Source: Variovorax sp. KBW07
Lineage (GTDB): Bacteria > Pseudomonadota > Gammaproteobacteria > Burkholderiales > Burkholderiaceae_C
NCBI RefSeq assembly: GCF_003852515.1
Contig: NZ_QAJK01000037.1
Location: forward strand, 17,657-81,656
Direction of reading: 5' to 3'
DNA length: 64,000 nucleotides
The notes below the pieces were generated by a model. The model ran no database searches, was not told the origin of the DNA, and saw nothing but the letters and a program-made list of their open reading frames with translations. Position numbers and translations under genes: made by a program. This document shows, piece after piece, positions 35,353 to 43,878 of the stretch (positions are counted from its first letter, which is position 1; every line of letters starts with the position of its first letter).

Positions 35353-36759
35353 ATGTCCGCCGTTTTCTCCTATCCCGACGGTAATTCGTCGGCCGACCGC
35401 CAGATCGCCCAACTGCGCATTCCGCCTCACTCCATCGAGGCCGAATCGAGTGTGCTCGGTGGCCTGCTGCTCGACAACGGCGCGTGGGACCGCATGGGCG
35501 ACCTGCTGGTCGACGGCGACTTCTATCGCCACGAACACAAGCTGATCTACGCGGCCATCGGTGGGCTGATCAACGCCACCAAGCCGGCCGACGTGATCAC
35601 GGTCTACGAGCAGTTGCAGAACCTCGGCAAGGCCGACGAGATCGGTGGGCTGGTCTACCTGAATTCGCTGGCGCAGTACGTACCGAGCGCGAGCAACATC
35701 CGGCGCTACGCCGAGATCGTGCGCGAGCGCTCCATCCTGCGAAAGCTGGTGTCCGCCGCCGACGAGATCGCGACGCAGGCCTTCAACCCGCAGGGCAAGC
35801 AGGTCGACAAGATCCTGGACGAGGCCGAGCAGAAGATCTTCAACATCGGCGAAGAAGGCACGCGGATGAAGCAGGGCTTCCAGAGCATGGATGCCCTGGT
35901 GGTCGAGCTGCTCGACCGCGTGACCGAGATGGCCGAGAACCCGAACGACATCACGGGCATTCGCACCGGCTTCCACGATTTCGACAAGATGACCTCGGGC
36001 CTGCAGCCGGGCGACATGATCGTGCTGGCCGCGCGCCCATCGATGGGCAAGACCTCGCTCGCGATCAACATCGCCGAGCACGTGGCGCTCGAAGAGGGGT
36101 TGCCGGTGGCGGTGTTCTCGATGGAAATGGGTGCCTCGCAGCTGGCGGTGCGTATCGTGGGCTCCATCGGCCGCATCGATCAGGGCCACTTGCGCACCGG
36201 CAAGCTCAGCGACGAAGAGTGGCCGCGCCTGACCGAAGCCATCGAAAAGCTGCGCACTGTGTCGCTGCACATCGACGAAACGCCGGGCCTGTCGACCAGC
36301 GAACTGCGCGCCAATGCGCGCCGGCTCGCACGCCAGTACGGGCGCCTCGGCCTGATCGTCGTCGACTACCTGCAGCTCATGTCGACCAGCAGCTCGGGCG
36401 ACGAGAACCGGGCCACGGCCGTGGGCGAAATCTCGCGCGGCCTGAAGATGCTGGCCAAGGAACTCAAGTGCCCGGTGATCGCGCTGTCGCAGCTCAGCCG
36501 CGGCGTGGAAAGCCGGACCGACAAGCGTCCCATGATGAGTGACTTGCGCGAATCCGGCGCCATCGAGCAGGACGCGGACATCATCATGTTCATCTACCGC
36601 GACGACTACTACGACAAGAACAGCAAGGAGCCGGGCGTGGCCGAGGTGATCATCAGCAAGCACCGTAACGGCCCTACGGGCACCGTGAAGCTGGCGTTCC
36701 TGAAGCCGATCACCAAGTTCGAGAACCTGGCCAGCTACAGCCACAACGAACAGTACTGA
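35353..36759 (+). CDS. dnaB: Replicative DNA helicase DnaB
   Basis: 468 residues from the ATG at 35353; an ATG five codons upstream is an alternative. The N-terminal domain (about 15-120: LRIPPHSIEAESSVLGGLLL) is followed by a RecA-like helicase domain with Walker A ARPSMGKTSLA (about 227-237), VVDYLQLM (Walker B) and ISKHRNGPTGTVKLAF. It is the ring helicase of the replication fork. No intein is present. Confidence 0.98.
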   Translation: MSAVFSYPDGNSSADRQIAQLRIPPHSIEAESSVLGGLLLDNGAWDRMGDLLVDGDFYRHEHKLIYAAIGGLINATKPADVITVYEQLQNLGKADEIGGLVYLNSLAQYVPSASNIRRYAEIVRERSILRKLVSAADEIATQAFNPQGKQVDKILDEAEQKIFNIGEEGTRMKQGFQSMDALVVELLDRVTEMAENPNDITGIRTGFHDFDKMTSGLQPGDMIVLAARPSMGKTSLAINIAEHVALEEGLPVAVFSMEMGASQLAVRIVGSIGRIDQGHLRTGKLSDEEWPRLTEAIEKLRTVSLHIDETPGLSTSELRANARRLARQYGRLGLIVVDYLQLMSTSSSGDENRATAVGEISRGLKMLAKELKCPVIALSQLSRGVESRTDKRPMMSDLRESGAIEQDADIIMFIYRDDYYDKNSKEPGVAEVIISKHRNGPTGTVKLAFLKPITKFENLASYSHNEQY

Positions 36760-36811
36760 CAGGCAGAGAAAGGCGCCGTCACCCAGGCGCGTGCGTGGTC
36801 GCGAAGGCGGG

Positions 36812-37525
36812 CTACTTCTTCAAAGGCTCGATCTTGCCGTGGGCTGCCTGGGTCTCCACCTGCCGCAGCATGTCGGCCAGCGTCTTACCGGGCTCATCGC
36901 GAAAGCGCTCGGGCAGCAGCTCGATGGCGTCCATGCGGTCGAGGCGAAAGCCGCGAAAGTCGTTGCGCAGTTCGCACCAGGTCGACAGCGTCCAGACCTT
37001 GCCCCAGTAGAAGCAGCCCAGCGGCCGCACCGTGCGCACGCTGGCGTCGCCCGACACATCCCGGTAGTCCAGGCGCAGCTTGTTGCGCGACTGCACCGCT
37101 TCCCGTAGGGTCTGCAGCCGTGCGCGCAGCGCATCGTGCAGGCCCAGCGCGGGCGCATACAGCGCCAGTGCCTCGGCCGACACACGCGCGGCCGGCGGCA
37201 GCACCGACAGGATCTTGCCCAGCCCGGTTTCGATGTCGCGCGCAAGTGCGGGGTCGACCCAGCTTTGCGCGAGCCGCGCCGCGGCCACCAGCGCCGAGGC
37301 TTCGTCCTGCGTGAACATGAGCGGCGGCAATTCGAAGCCCACGCCCAGCCTGTAGCCCATGCCGGCCTCGCCCTCGATGGGCACGCCCTGGTGCTGCAGG
37401 TCGGCCACGTCGCGGTACACCGTGCGCTCGGACACTTCGAGGCGCTGCGCCAGGAAGGCGGCCGTGGTGAGCCTGCGCCCACGGATGAGCTGCACGAGCT
37501 GGAACAGGCGGTCGGCGCGGCGCAT
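36812..37525 (-). CDS. YafY-type transcriptional regulator (HTH plus WYL)
   Basis: 237 residues. The N-terminal winged helix (about 1-60: RLTTAAFLAQRLEVSERTVY, DVADL) is of the HTH_11 type. The C-terminal WYL domain (about 135-235: RNKLRLDYRDVSGD, then RPLGCFYWGKVWTLSTWCEL) senses ligands or nucleic acids in other members. It is the last of five tightly spaced minus-strand genes, overlapping its neighbour by one base, and probably regulates that operon. Confidence 0.88.
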   Translation of the reverse strand: MRRADRLFQLVQLIRGRRLTTAAFLAQRLEVSERTVYRDVADLQHQGVPIEGEAGMGYRLGVGFELPPLMFTQDEASALVAAARLAQSWVDPALARDIETGLGKILSVLPPAARVSAEALALYAPALGLHDALRARLQTLREAVQSRNKLRLDYRDVSGDASVRTVRPLGCFYWGKVWTLSTWCELRNDFRGFRLDRMDAIELLPERFRDEPGKTLADMLRQVETQAAHGKIEPLKK

Positions 37526-37992
37526 CAGTGCGTTCCGGTGAGCTTCTTGGCGAAGTCTTCGACGAAGTAGCGCTTGCCGCGCTGCACGACCGTGTGGCCT
37601 TCGGCTTCCAGCTTCGACATCTGCGCCTCGATGCCGCCGGGGTACTTGGCATTGAGCTCGCCGCCGATCTTGAGCGTGCGCCAGTAGGGCGTCTTGCTTT
37701 TGGGCAAGGCGGCTTCTTCGGCCGCGTGCGCGACCATGTGCGCAAAGATCGCCGTGGTCACGGTGCAGCCGATGGTTGCGCCGTGACGCGCCGCGATGTC
37801 TTCGCCGATGCCCATGACCGTTGCGAGCCGGCCTTCCGGAATGCTGCGCATCGCTGCCTCCACTTCTTGCGGCGACGGCGTGGCGATGGTCCCCTCGCCA
37901 TGGCGGGCGCGCATGGCGGTGGGGATCTCCTTGATGTTCGGCAGGTGAGGGTAGCTTGCGAGCCGGTCGTGCCAGCTCTTTCGTGGGCTCAT
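37525..37992 (-). CDS. MGMT-family (alkyltransferase-like) protein lacking the reactive Cys
   Basis: 155 residues. SIPEGRLATVMGIGEDIAAR (about 50-69) matches the DNA-binding helix of O6-alkylguanine transferases, and TPYWRTLKIGGELN followed by EAQMSKLEAEGHTV matches the active-site strand and end. The PCHR reactive motif reads PYWR, so the alkyl-accepting Cys is absent. Such ATL proteins bind alkylated guanine without repairing it. The family call is from motif alignment by eye and is moderate. It overlaps both neighbours. Confidence 0.6.
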   Translation of the reverse strand: MSPRKSWHDRLASYPHLPNIKEIPTAMRARHGEGTIATPSPQEVEAAMRSIPEGRLATVMGIGEDIAARHGATIGCTVTTAIFAHMVAHAAEEAALPKSKTPYWRTLKIGGELNAKYPGGIEAQMSKLEAEGHTVVQRGKRYFVEDFAKKLTGTH

Positions 37993-38438
37993 GCAACTCC
38001 GATGTAGATCGCCACCTTGTCGGGGCCTTCATAGGCCTCGAAATCGCTGCGGTAGCTGCGCACGATTTCCGGGTGCGCCTCGAAATACTGCCAGATGCGC
38101 TGCCAGGTGGCGATGACCATCTGCGGCATTTCGCCCTGGCCGGTGAACACGAGGTAGTTGCCGGCCTCGATGGCCACGGTGTCGTCGCCCTCCGCGACGG
38201 CAAGGCCCGCCGTCACGTCGAAGGCGCCGTGTGCGTCCGATTCGTAGGCCGAGTACACGCCGAAGATGCGCGTGTCGCTGGTGCGGCGAGGCATCAGCCC
38301 GGCCATTTTTTCGTCGAAGAAGCTGCCCCACAGCCTGCCGAGGCGGGCTGTGGCGGGCGTGGTTTCTTCGCGGTTGGTGGTACGGACCGTGGGGCCCGCG
38401 ACGCGAAAGGCGTCCTGGTGTTGGCGAATGGGTTCCAT
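37989..38438 (-). CDS. GyrI-like / effector-binding domain protein
   Basis: 149 residues from the ATG at 38438 with an AGGAG ribosome binding site. The pattern FRVAGPTVRTTNREE, RRTSDTRIFGVYSAYESDA, YLVFTGQGEMPQMVIATWQR, IWQYF and DFEAY is that of GyrI/AraC-effector (SOUL-like) domains that bind small molecules. E. coli GyrI (SbmC) protects against gyrase poisons and mitomycin C. No DNA-binding domain is attached. It overlaps the next gene by four bases. Confidence 0.8.
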   Translation of the reverse strand: MEPIRQHQDAFRVAGPTVRTTNREETTPATARLGRLWGSFFDEKMAGLMPRRTSDTRIFGVYSAYESDAHGAFDVTAGLAVAEGDDTVAIEAGNYLVFTGQGEMPQMVIATWQRIWQYFEAHPEIVRSYRSDFEAYEGPDKVAIYIGVA

Positions 38439-38473
38439 TGTTTTCTTCTCCTGCGATGTTGTATTGCGATGAC

Positions 38474-38500
38474 GGGATGGATGGGTGGATGGGTGGGATG
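38474..38500. repeat. Short tandem repeat between the EVE and GyrI-like genes
   Basis: GGATGGGT occurs twice in tandem, flanked by the partial copies GGGATG on the right and GGGAT on the left. A C-rich array results on the minus strand, inside a 71-base spacer of the operon. Confidence 0.7.
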
Positions 38501-38509
38501 AGGGGCCGC

Positions 38510-38959
38510 TCAAAGAGCGAGCGTTTTCAGGTCGGCCTTCATGGCCCGGGCGATCAACGCCGCGTCGTCGTCGGTGATGTCGAACAGCCCGAAGCGGAAC
38601 TTGTAGCCCCATTGCTTCGGGTTCTCGATGAAGGCCAGGCGCTCGATCAACGGGGCAATCGGTGCCTCGTGCGCTTTGGCGTAGGCCACGTCGCGGCGCC
38701 ACGGAACAAAGCCGTTGCCCATGTCGAATTCGTAGGGCTCGCCCGGTTGCACGATGCCGATCGACACGAAGCTCTGGAGCCTGTCGGTGCCGCCGAACAC
38801 CGTGGCCGGCGCATAGTAGACAACCCGGTCGCCCGCGGCAACCCGCTTGAGCGGCGCATGCTTGCCGTGGCCCGTCTGCATGAAGCCGAGCGGCCGGTGG
38901 TCGCGTCCGCGCCGCGCGTGCTCGGCGCTTGCCACGGCGATCCAGTTGCGTTGTGCCAT
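38510..38959 (-). CDS. EVE domain protein
   Basis: 149 residues filled by one EVE (PUA-like) domain: [14 protein letters not shown] at the start, [32 protein letters not shown] and [26 protein letters not shown]-like domains bind modified bases in DNA or RNA and are often linked to restriction or defence genes. No nuclease is fused here. It lies six bases after the VOC gene. Confidence 0.85.
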   Translation of the reverse strand: MAQRNWIAVASAEHARRGRDHRPLGFMQTGHGKHAPLKRVAAGDRVVYYAPATVFGGTDRLQSFVSIGIVQPGEPYEFDMGNGFVPWRRDVAYAKAHEAPIAPLIERLAFIENPKQWGYKFRFGLFDITDDDAALIARAMKADLKTLAL

Positions 38960-38965
38960 GGCGGA

Positions 38966-39337
38966 TCAGTCCAGCGAGTGCAGGCCGACTTCGTTGCCTT
39001 CGGTGTCGCGCAAGTGGGCGATGAAGCCCATGCCCGGCGGCAACGCGGACTTGGGTGCCACGATGTGTCCGCCGGCCGCCTCGACCCTTGCAAGCGCGGC
39101 ATCGATGCTGGGCATGCAGTCGAGATAGATGCAGATGCCGCTGCCGGCGCGTGCGCTGGTGTTCGCGCCGGCCTTCAGCGCGCCGCCCGTGGCGGGCTCG
39201 TCATAGGGGAACACGGCCAGCGTTTCCGGGCCGAAGTCTTCGCGGCGCAGCTTGCGGGCAAGAACGGTTTCGTAGAAGGTCTGGGCGCGGTCCATGTCGG
39301 TGACCGGGATTTCGAACCAGGTGATGGCGGTTTGCAT
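38966..39337 (-). CDS. VOC family protein (glyoxalase/bleomycin-resistance fold)
   Basis: 123 residues. Two beta-alpha-beta-beta-beta units: TWFEIPVTDMDRAQTFYETV (about 6-25) and YLDCMPSIDAALARVEAAGG (about 72-91), ending FIAHLRDTEGNEVGLHS. Such proteins are dioxygenases, isomerases or antibiotic-binding resistance proteins; the substrate cannot be told. It is the promoter-proximal gene of the five-gene minus-strand operon. Confidence 0.88.
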   Translation of the reverse strand: MQTAITWFEIPVTDMDRAQTFYETVLARKLRREDFGPETLAVFPYDEPATGGALKAGANTSARAGSGICIYLDCMPSIDAALARVEAAGGHIVAPKSALPPGMGFIAHLRDTEGNEVGLHSLD

Positions 39338-39424
39338 TTTGGGGCTCTTCTGTGTCGTTGAAAGGAGCCCCGATGGTGCGAGGGGGCTCCTGACAACGTC
39401 TTGTCAGGAGCCTGTCATGACGGA

Positions 39425-39467
39425 CGAAAAAAAGCCCGCGCCGCCCTTGTGGGGCATGCGCGGGCTT
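39425..39467 (-). terminator. Terminator after the PhoH-type gene
   Basis: AAGCCCGCG (39432-39440) pairs with CGCGGGCTT (39459-39467); on the minus strand the stem is followed by TTTTTTTCG. Confidence 0.8.
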
Positions 39468-39483
39468 CTCGACGGGAGGCGGG

Positions 39484-41283
39484 TTAAAGCACGTCGCTCG
39501 CGAAGTCGGCCAGGCGCGAGCGCTCGCCGCGCGCCAGGGTGATGTGCCCGCCGTGCGGCCAGCCCTTGAACTTGTCGACCGCGAAGGTCAGGCCCGAGGA
39601 GCCTTCCGTGAGGTACGGCGTGTCGATCTGCGCAAGGTTGCCCATGCAGATGATCTTGGTGCCCGGACCCGCGCGCGTGATCAGCGTCTTCATCTGCTTG
39701 GGCGTGAGGTTCTGCGCCTCGTCGATGATCACGTACTTGTTCAGGAAAGTGCGGCCGCGCATGAAGTTCATGCTCTTGACCTTGATGCGGCTGCGGATCA
39801 GCTCGTTGGTGGCCGCGCGGCCCCATTCGCCGGCACCACCGCCGTCGCCCTTGGCCAGGAACTCGAGGTTGTCGTCGAGCGCACCCATCCAGGGGCCCAT
39901 CTTTTCTTCTTCGGTGCCGGGCAGGAAGCCGATGTCTTCGCCCACGCTCACGGTCGCGCGGGTCATGATGATCTCGGTGTAGCGGCGGTCGTCGAGCACC
40001 TGCGTGAGGCCCGAGGCCAGCGCCATCAGGGTCTTGCCGGTGCCGGCGGTGCCGGTCAGCGTGACGAAGTCGATGTCCGGGTCCATCAGCAGGTTCATCG
40101 CGAAGTTCTGCTCGCGGTTGCGCGTGTTCACGCCCCACACCGCGTTCTTGCCCGAGCTGTAGTCCTTGAGCGTCTTGAGCACCGCGGTCTTGTCGCGGAT
40201 TTCGGTCACGCGCGCGTACATGCTCGGCTCGCCCGGCGCCTCGAAGTAGACGAACTGGTTGATGTAGAGGTTGGGCACGATCGGGCCGCTGATGCGGTAG
40301 AACGTGTTGCTGCCGCTCTGCCAGCTTTCGACCGTCTTGCTCTGGCGGGTCCAGAAGTCCGGGGGCAGCGCCAGCGAGCCTGCGTAGAGCAGGTCGCCGT
40401 CTTCCAGCGTCTTGTCGTTCTGGTAGTCGTCGGCGGCCAGGCCCAGTGCACGCGCCTTGACGCGCATGTTGATGTCTTTCGACACCAACACCACTTCCTG
40501 CTTGGGGTGGCCGGGCTGGTCTTTCGCGTACTGGTCGCGCAGCGCCTGCACCACGCCGAGGATCTGGTTGTCGGCCTTGCCTTGCGGCAGGCTCAGCGGC
40601 AACGAGTAGTCGAGCGGCGCGGTCTGGAAGAACAGCTTGCCGCCGGCTTCGCGGTGGCCAGTGGTGTCGAGCTTCAGGCCCTTGGCGATGTCGGCGCCTT
40701 GCGGGGCGGCCAGCGCGTCGAGCGTGCGGCTGGTCTGGCGGCCGTTGCGCGCGACTTCGGTGGTGCCCTTCTTGTGGCCGTCGAGTTCTTCCAGCACGAT
40801 CATCGGCAGGAAGATGTCGTGCTCTTCGAAGCGGAACAGGCACATCGGGTCGTGCAGCAGCACGTTGGTGTCGAGCACGAACAGCTTGGCCGGACCGTTG
40901 GACTTGCGCTTGGGGCGCGCGGCGGGTGCCTGCGGCGCCGGGGCGGGAGCCGCCACGGGTGCGGGGGCAACCACGGCGGCGGCAGGTTGCTGGACCTTCG
41001 TCTCGACCTGCACCATGGCTTGCGGCTGCGGCGCGCTCACCACAGGCTTGGGCGCGGGTTTCGAGCGGGCCCGTCGCGTCGGGCGGGCGGTATCGCTGCC
41101 GCCGGCGCCTTCGGTGCCGAGGCTGTCGAACAATTCCAGTGGCTGCGGGCTGCGCTCGGCGGCTTCGTCGGCCCGCTGGTCGCCGGAGCGACGCGAACCC
41201 CTGTGCGAAGAACGGGCAGGCGCGTCAAGCGCGTCCGGCGAGAGCAATGCAGCGCGTTTCGTGGGGGCGGGAGGCAATGGCAT
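39484..41283 (-). CDS. PIN-PhoH family ATPase/ribonuclease
   Basis: 599 residues. An N-terminal Ala/Pro-rich low-complexity region (about 1-128) precedes a PIN domain (VLDTNVLLHDP near 135 supplies the first acidic residues). A PhoH ATPase domain follows (Walker A GTAGTGKT about 411-418, Walker B KYVIIDEAQNL about 515-525, ITRAGPGTKIICMGN). PIN-PhoH proteins unwind and cut RNA in mycobacteria and other bacteria. Transcribed alone between two terminators. Confidence 0.92.
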   Translation of the reverse strand: MPLPPAPTKRAALLSPDALDAPARSSHRGSRRSGDQRADEAAERSPQPLELFDSLGTEGAGGSDTARPTRRARSKPAPKPVVSAPQPQAMVQVETKVQQPAAAVVAPAPVAAPAPAPQAPAARPKRKSNGPAKLFVLDTNVLLHDPMCLFRFEEHDIFLPMIVLEELDGHKKGTTEVARNGRQTSRTLDALAAPQGADIAKGLKLDTTGHREAGGKLFFQTAPLDYSLPLSLPQGKADNQILGVVQALRDQYAKDQPGHPKQEVVLVSKDINMRVKARALGLAADDYQNDKTLEDGDLLYAGSLALPPDFWTRQSKTVESWQSGSNTFYRISGPIVPNLYINQFVYFEAPGEPSMYARVTEIRDKTAVLKTLKDYSSGKNAVWGVNTRNREQNFAMNLLMDPDIDFVTLTGTAGTGKTLMALASGLTQVLDDRRYTEIIMTRATVSVGEDIGFLPGTEEEKMGPWMGALDDNLEFLAKGDGGGAGEWGRAATNELIRSRIKVKSMNFMRGRTFLNKYVIIDEAQNLTPKQMKTLITRAGPGTKIICMGNLAQIDTPYLTEGSSGLTFAVDKFKGWPHGGHITLARGERSRLADFASDVL

Positions 41284-41320
41284 GTGTCAGATCGCTCGCA
41301 GGAAGTGGGAACCAGAAAAC

Positions 41321-41351
41321 GAAAAAGCCGCCTGAAGACCTAGGCGGCTTT
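41321..41351 (-). terminator. Terminator after bcp
   Basis: AAGCCGCCT pairs with AGGCGGCTT (41325-41350). On the minus strand the stem is followed by TTTCGTTTTC, 140 bases after the bcp stop. Confidence 0.8.
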
Positions 41352-41495
41352 GTTCGGGGGATGCGGTCGTGGAGCTCAACGGCATGAAGCCATTATGCAC
41401 ACCGCGGATGACACGCCGGCTGCTCGTTGACCCGCTGCGTTGGGCATTCCCCACGCAACGGCGCAAAAGCGCAGACCCGGCGGCCAGTGTGGCTA

Positions 41496-41972
41496 TCAGG
41501 CCGCCTTCTTGAGCGCCTTGACCGCCTTGAGCACGTCGTCGACGTGGCCCGGAACCTTGAGCCCGCGCCATTCGGCCTTCAGGATGCCGTCGGCGCCAAT
41601 CAGGAAGGTGCTGCGCTCGATGCCCTTGACCTTCTTGCCATACATGATCTTGTTCTTGACCACGCCGAACATGTGGCACATTTTTTCTTCCGTGTCGGCG
41701 ATGAGTTCGAAGGGCAGCTCGAGCTTGGCCTTGAATTCGTCGTGCGACTTCATGTTGTCGCGGGACACGCCGAACACGGTGGCACCGGCTTTTTCGAAGT
41801 CCTTGTAGCGATCACGGAATTGCATCGCTTCGGTTGTGCAGCCCGGAGTGTTATCTTTCGGGTAAAAATACATGACCAGCACGTGGCCGAGATGCGAGGT
41901 ATTCGAGACCTTGAGGCCGCCCGTGGCGTTGGCGTCGAATTCAGGAATGGGTTTGTTGACAACGATCGCCAT
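41496..41972 (-). CDS. bcp: Peroxiredoxin Bcp/PrxQ
   Basis: 158 residues. It is a thioredoxin-dependent thiol peroxidase of the cytoplasm. The peroxidatic Cys45 is in NTPGCTTEAMQFRD and Arg in the ERSTFLI segment. Position 50, a resolving Cys in E. coli Bcp, is Met here, so it is a 1-Cys type or uses Cys99 (EEKMCHMFG) for resolution. A lone gene ended by a hairpin. Confidence 0.94.
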   Translation of the reverse strand: MAIVVNKPIPEFDANATGGLKVSNTSHLGHVLVMYFYPKDNTPGCTTEAMQFRDRYKDFEKAGATVFGVSRDNMKSHDEFKAKLELPFELIADTEEKMCHMFGVVKNKIMYGKKVKGIERSTFLIGADGILKAEWRGLKVPGHVDDVLKAVKALKKAA

Positions 41973-42116
41973 GAAACTTGTTTTCTCCGTTAGATTCCGT
42001 TCTCCGAGCCCTCTCAGCCTTTTTCGGGGCTTGCTCGACGAATGGAGGATTGGTCGTTGCTAACTTGGGTAGCTGGCCTGTTCGCAACCCAGTATTTTAC
42101 CCCGAAAACACCTTCA

Positions 42117-42500
42117 TCAGCCAGCCGCCGGGCTCTCGACCAGCAGGGCGGCAATCACGTGCCTGCCTTCGCCGGCCAGGATGTTGTAGGTCCGGCAGGC
42201 CGCCGGAGTGTCCATGGTCTCGACCCCGCAGCGCTTGGCCATCAGGGGCTGGAGCCATGCGGGCTGGGGGAAACGGATGCGATTTCCGCTGCCGAAAATG
42301 ATCAGTTCCGCGCCCAGCGATGCCAGTTGGGCGAAGTGCTCCGGACCGATGTCTTCGAAGCGGGCGCAGTTCCATTCGAAGCGCTCGCCGCGCGAGCCGA
42401 CCACCACGCTGCCCTCGACTTTTTCGTTGTTGATGGCCACCCAGCCGGGGCCGTGTGCGGTGAGGGACTGGGCGTCGGATTTGTCGGGCTGGAGCTTCAT
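42117..42500 (-). CDS. Mth938-like domain protein
   Basis: 127 residues from the ATG at 42500. The domain is recognised from VEGSVVVGSRGERFEWNCAR, LIIFGSGNRIRFPQPAWLQP and DTPAACRTYNILAGEGRHVI, typical of the Mth938/NDUFAF3-like family. Human NDUFAF3 helps assemble complex I; the bacterial role is unknown. It is divergent from alaA across a 145-base spacer that holds no other feature. Confidence 0.85.
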   Translation of the reverse strand: MKLQPDKSDAQSLTAHGPGWVAINNEKVEGSVVVGSRGERFEWNCARFEDIGPEHFAQLASLGAELIIFGSGNRIRFPQPAWLQPLMAKRCGVETMDTPAACRTYNILAGEGRHVIAALLVESPAAG

Positions 42501-42645
42501 CGGTGCACTGGGAACTGTGGTCAAATTATAGGTTTTCCCTAGTGCCACGGGGCTCGCAAGGGCCTTTCCCTGTTTCCTTGGACAGGGCCCATGGACCCGT
42601 GACTTCGAGCAAGCAAACCACCAACTCCGCGCCCGGGAGGGCTTT

Positions 42646-43878
42646 TTGAAGCAGCTCAAGAAATCGGCCAAGCTGGCCAACGTTCTCTATGACATCCGCG
42701 GTCCCATCATGGACGCCGCCAAGCAGATGGAAGAGGACGGCCAGAAGATCATCAAGCTCAACATCGGCAACCTGGCGGTGTTCGGCTTCGATGCACCCGA
42801 AGAGATCCAGCAGGACATGATCCGCAACCTGCCCACTTCGGCGGGCTATTCGGACAGCAAGGGTGTTTTTGCCGCGCGCAAGGCCGTGATGCACGAGACC
42901 CAGAAGCAGGGCATCCAGGGCGTCACCCTGGACGACATCTACCTGGGCAACGGCGCCAGCGAGCTGATCGCCATGTCGACCAACGCGCTGCTCAACGACG
43001 GCGACGAGCTGCTGCTGCCCGCCCCCGACTACCCCCTGTGGACCGCCTCCACCAGCCTCTCGGGCGGCACCCCCGTGCACTACCTGTGCGACGAAGCCAA
43101 TGGCTGGATGCCCAACCTGGACGACATCCGCGCCAAGATCACGCCGCGCACCAAGGGCATCGTGGTCATCAACCCGAACAACCCCACTGGCGCGCTGTAT
43201 TCCGACGACCTGCTCAAGAGCATCGTGGCCATCGCTCGCGAGCACGGCCTGGTGATCTTCGCCGACGAGGTCTACGACAAGGTGCTGTACGACGGTGTCA
43301 AGCACACCGCCATTGCCAGCCTGTCGAGCGACGTGCTCACGCTGACCTTCAATTCGCTCTCCAAGAGCTACCGCTCGTGCGGCTACCGCGCCGGCTGGCT
43401 CGTGGTGTCGGGCGACAAGCGCAGTGCGCAGGACTACATCGAGGGCCTGAACATGCTCTCGAACATGCGCCTGTGCGCCAACGTGCCGGGCCAGTGGGCC
43501 ATCCAGACGGCGCTCGGCGGCTACCAGAGCATCAACGACCTCGTGTGCGAGGGCGGGCGCCTGCGCCGCCAGCGCGACCTGGCCTACGAACTCATCACCG
43601 CCATCCCGGGCGTGAGCTGCGTCAAGCCCAGCGCCGCGCTCTACATGTTCCCCAAGCTCGACCCCGAGGTCTACCCGATTGCGGACGACCGCCAGTTCTT
43701 CCTCGAGCTGCTGAAGGAAACCCGCGTGATGTTGGTGCAGGGCACCGGCTTCAACTGGGCCACGCCAGACCATTTCCGCATCGTGTTCCTGCCCCACGAA
43801 GACGACCTGCGCGAAGCCATCAACCGCATCGCCAAGTTCCTGGAGCAGTACCGCCTGCGCAGCAAGACGAGGTCATGA
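42646..43878 (+). CDS. alaA: Alanine transaminase AlaA
   Basis: 410 residues from a TTG at 42646, supported by GGGAGG six bases upstream and by the family N terminus (KKSAKLANVLYDIRGP). Fold-type I PLP aminotransferase: INPNNPTGALYS, FADEVYDKVLYDG and the PLP-lysine motif NSLSKSYRSCGYRAGW are intact. Close resemblance to E. coli AlaA along the whole length supports pyruvate/glutamate to alanine/2-oxoglutarate exchange. The stop overlaps the next gene by four bases. Confidence 0.93.
   Translation: MKQLKKSAKLANVLYDIRGPIMDAAKQMEEDGQKIIKLNIGNLAVFGFDAPEEIQQDMIRNLPTSAGYSDSKGVFAARKAVMHETQKQGIQGVTLDDIYLGNGASELIAMSTNALLNDGDELLLPAPDYPLWTASTSLSGGTPVHYLCDEANGWMPNLDDIRAKITPRTKGIVVINPNNPTGALYSDDLLKSIVAIAREHGLVIFADEVYDKVLYDGVKHTAIASLSSDVLTLTFNSLSKSYRSCGYRAGWLVVSGDKRSAQDYIEGLNMLSNMRLCANVPGQWAIQTALGGYQSINDLVCEGGRLRRQRDLAYELITAIPGVSCVKPSAALYMFPKLDPEVYPIADDRQFFLELLKETRVMLVQGTGFNWATPDHFRIVFLPHEDDLREAINRIAKFLEQYRLRSKTRS

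Noticed and set aside
38474-38500. Possible CRISPR-like or phase-variable array
   Set aside because: Only two 8-bp units; no spacer pattern and not within a coding region.
39544-41343. Plus-strand frame opposite the PhoH-type gene
   Set aside because: It covers the PhoH coding region in reverse and resembles no protein.
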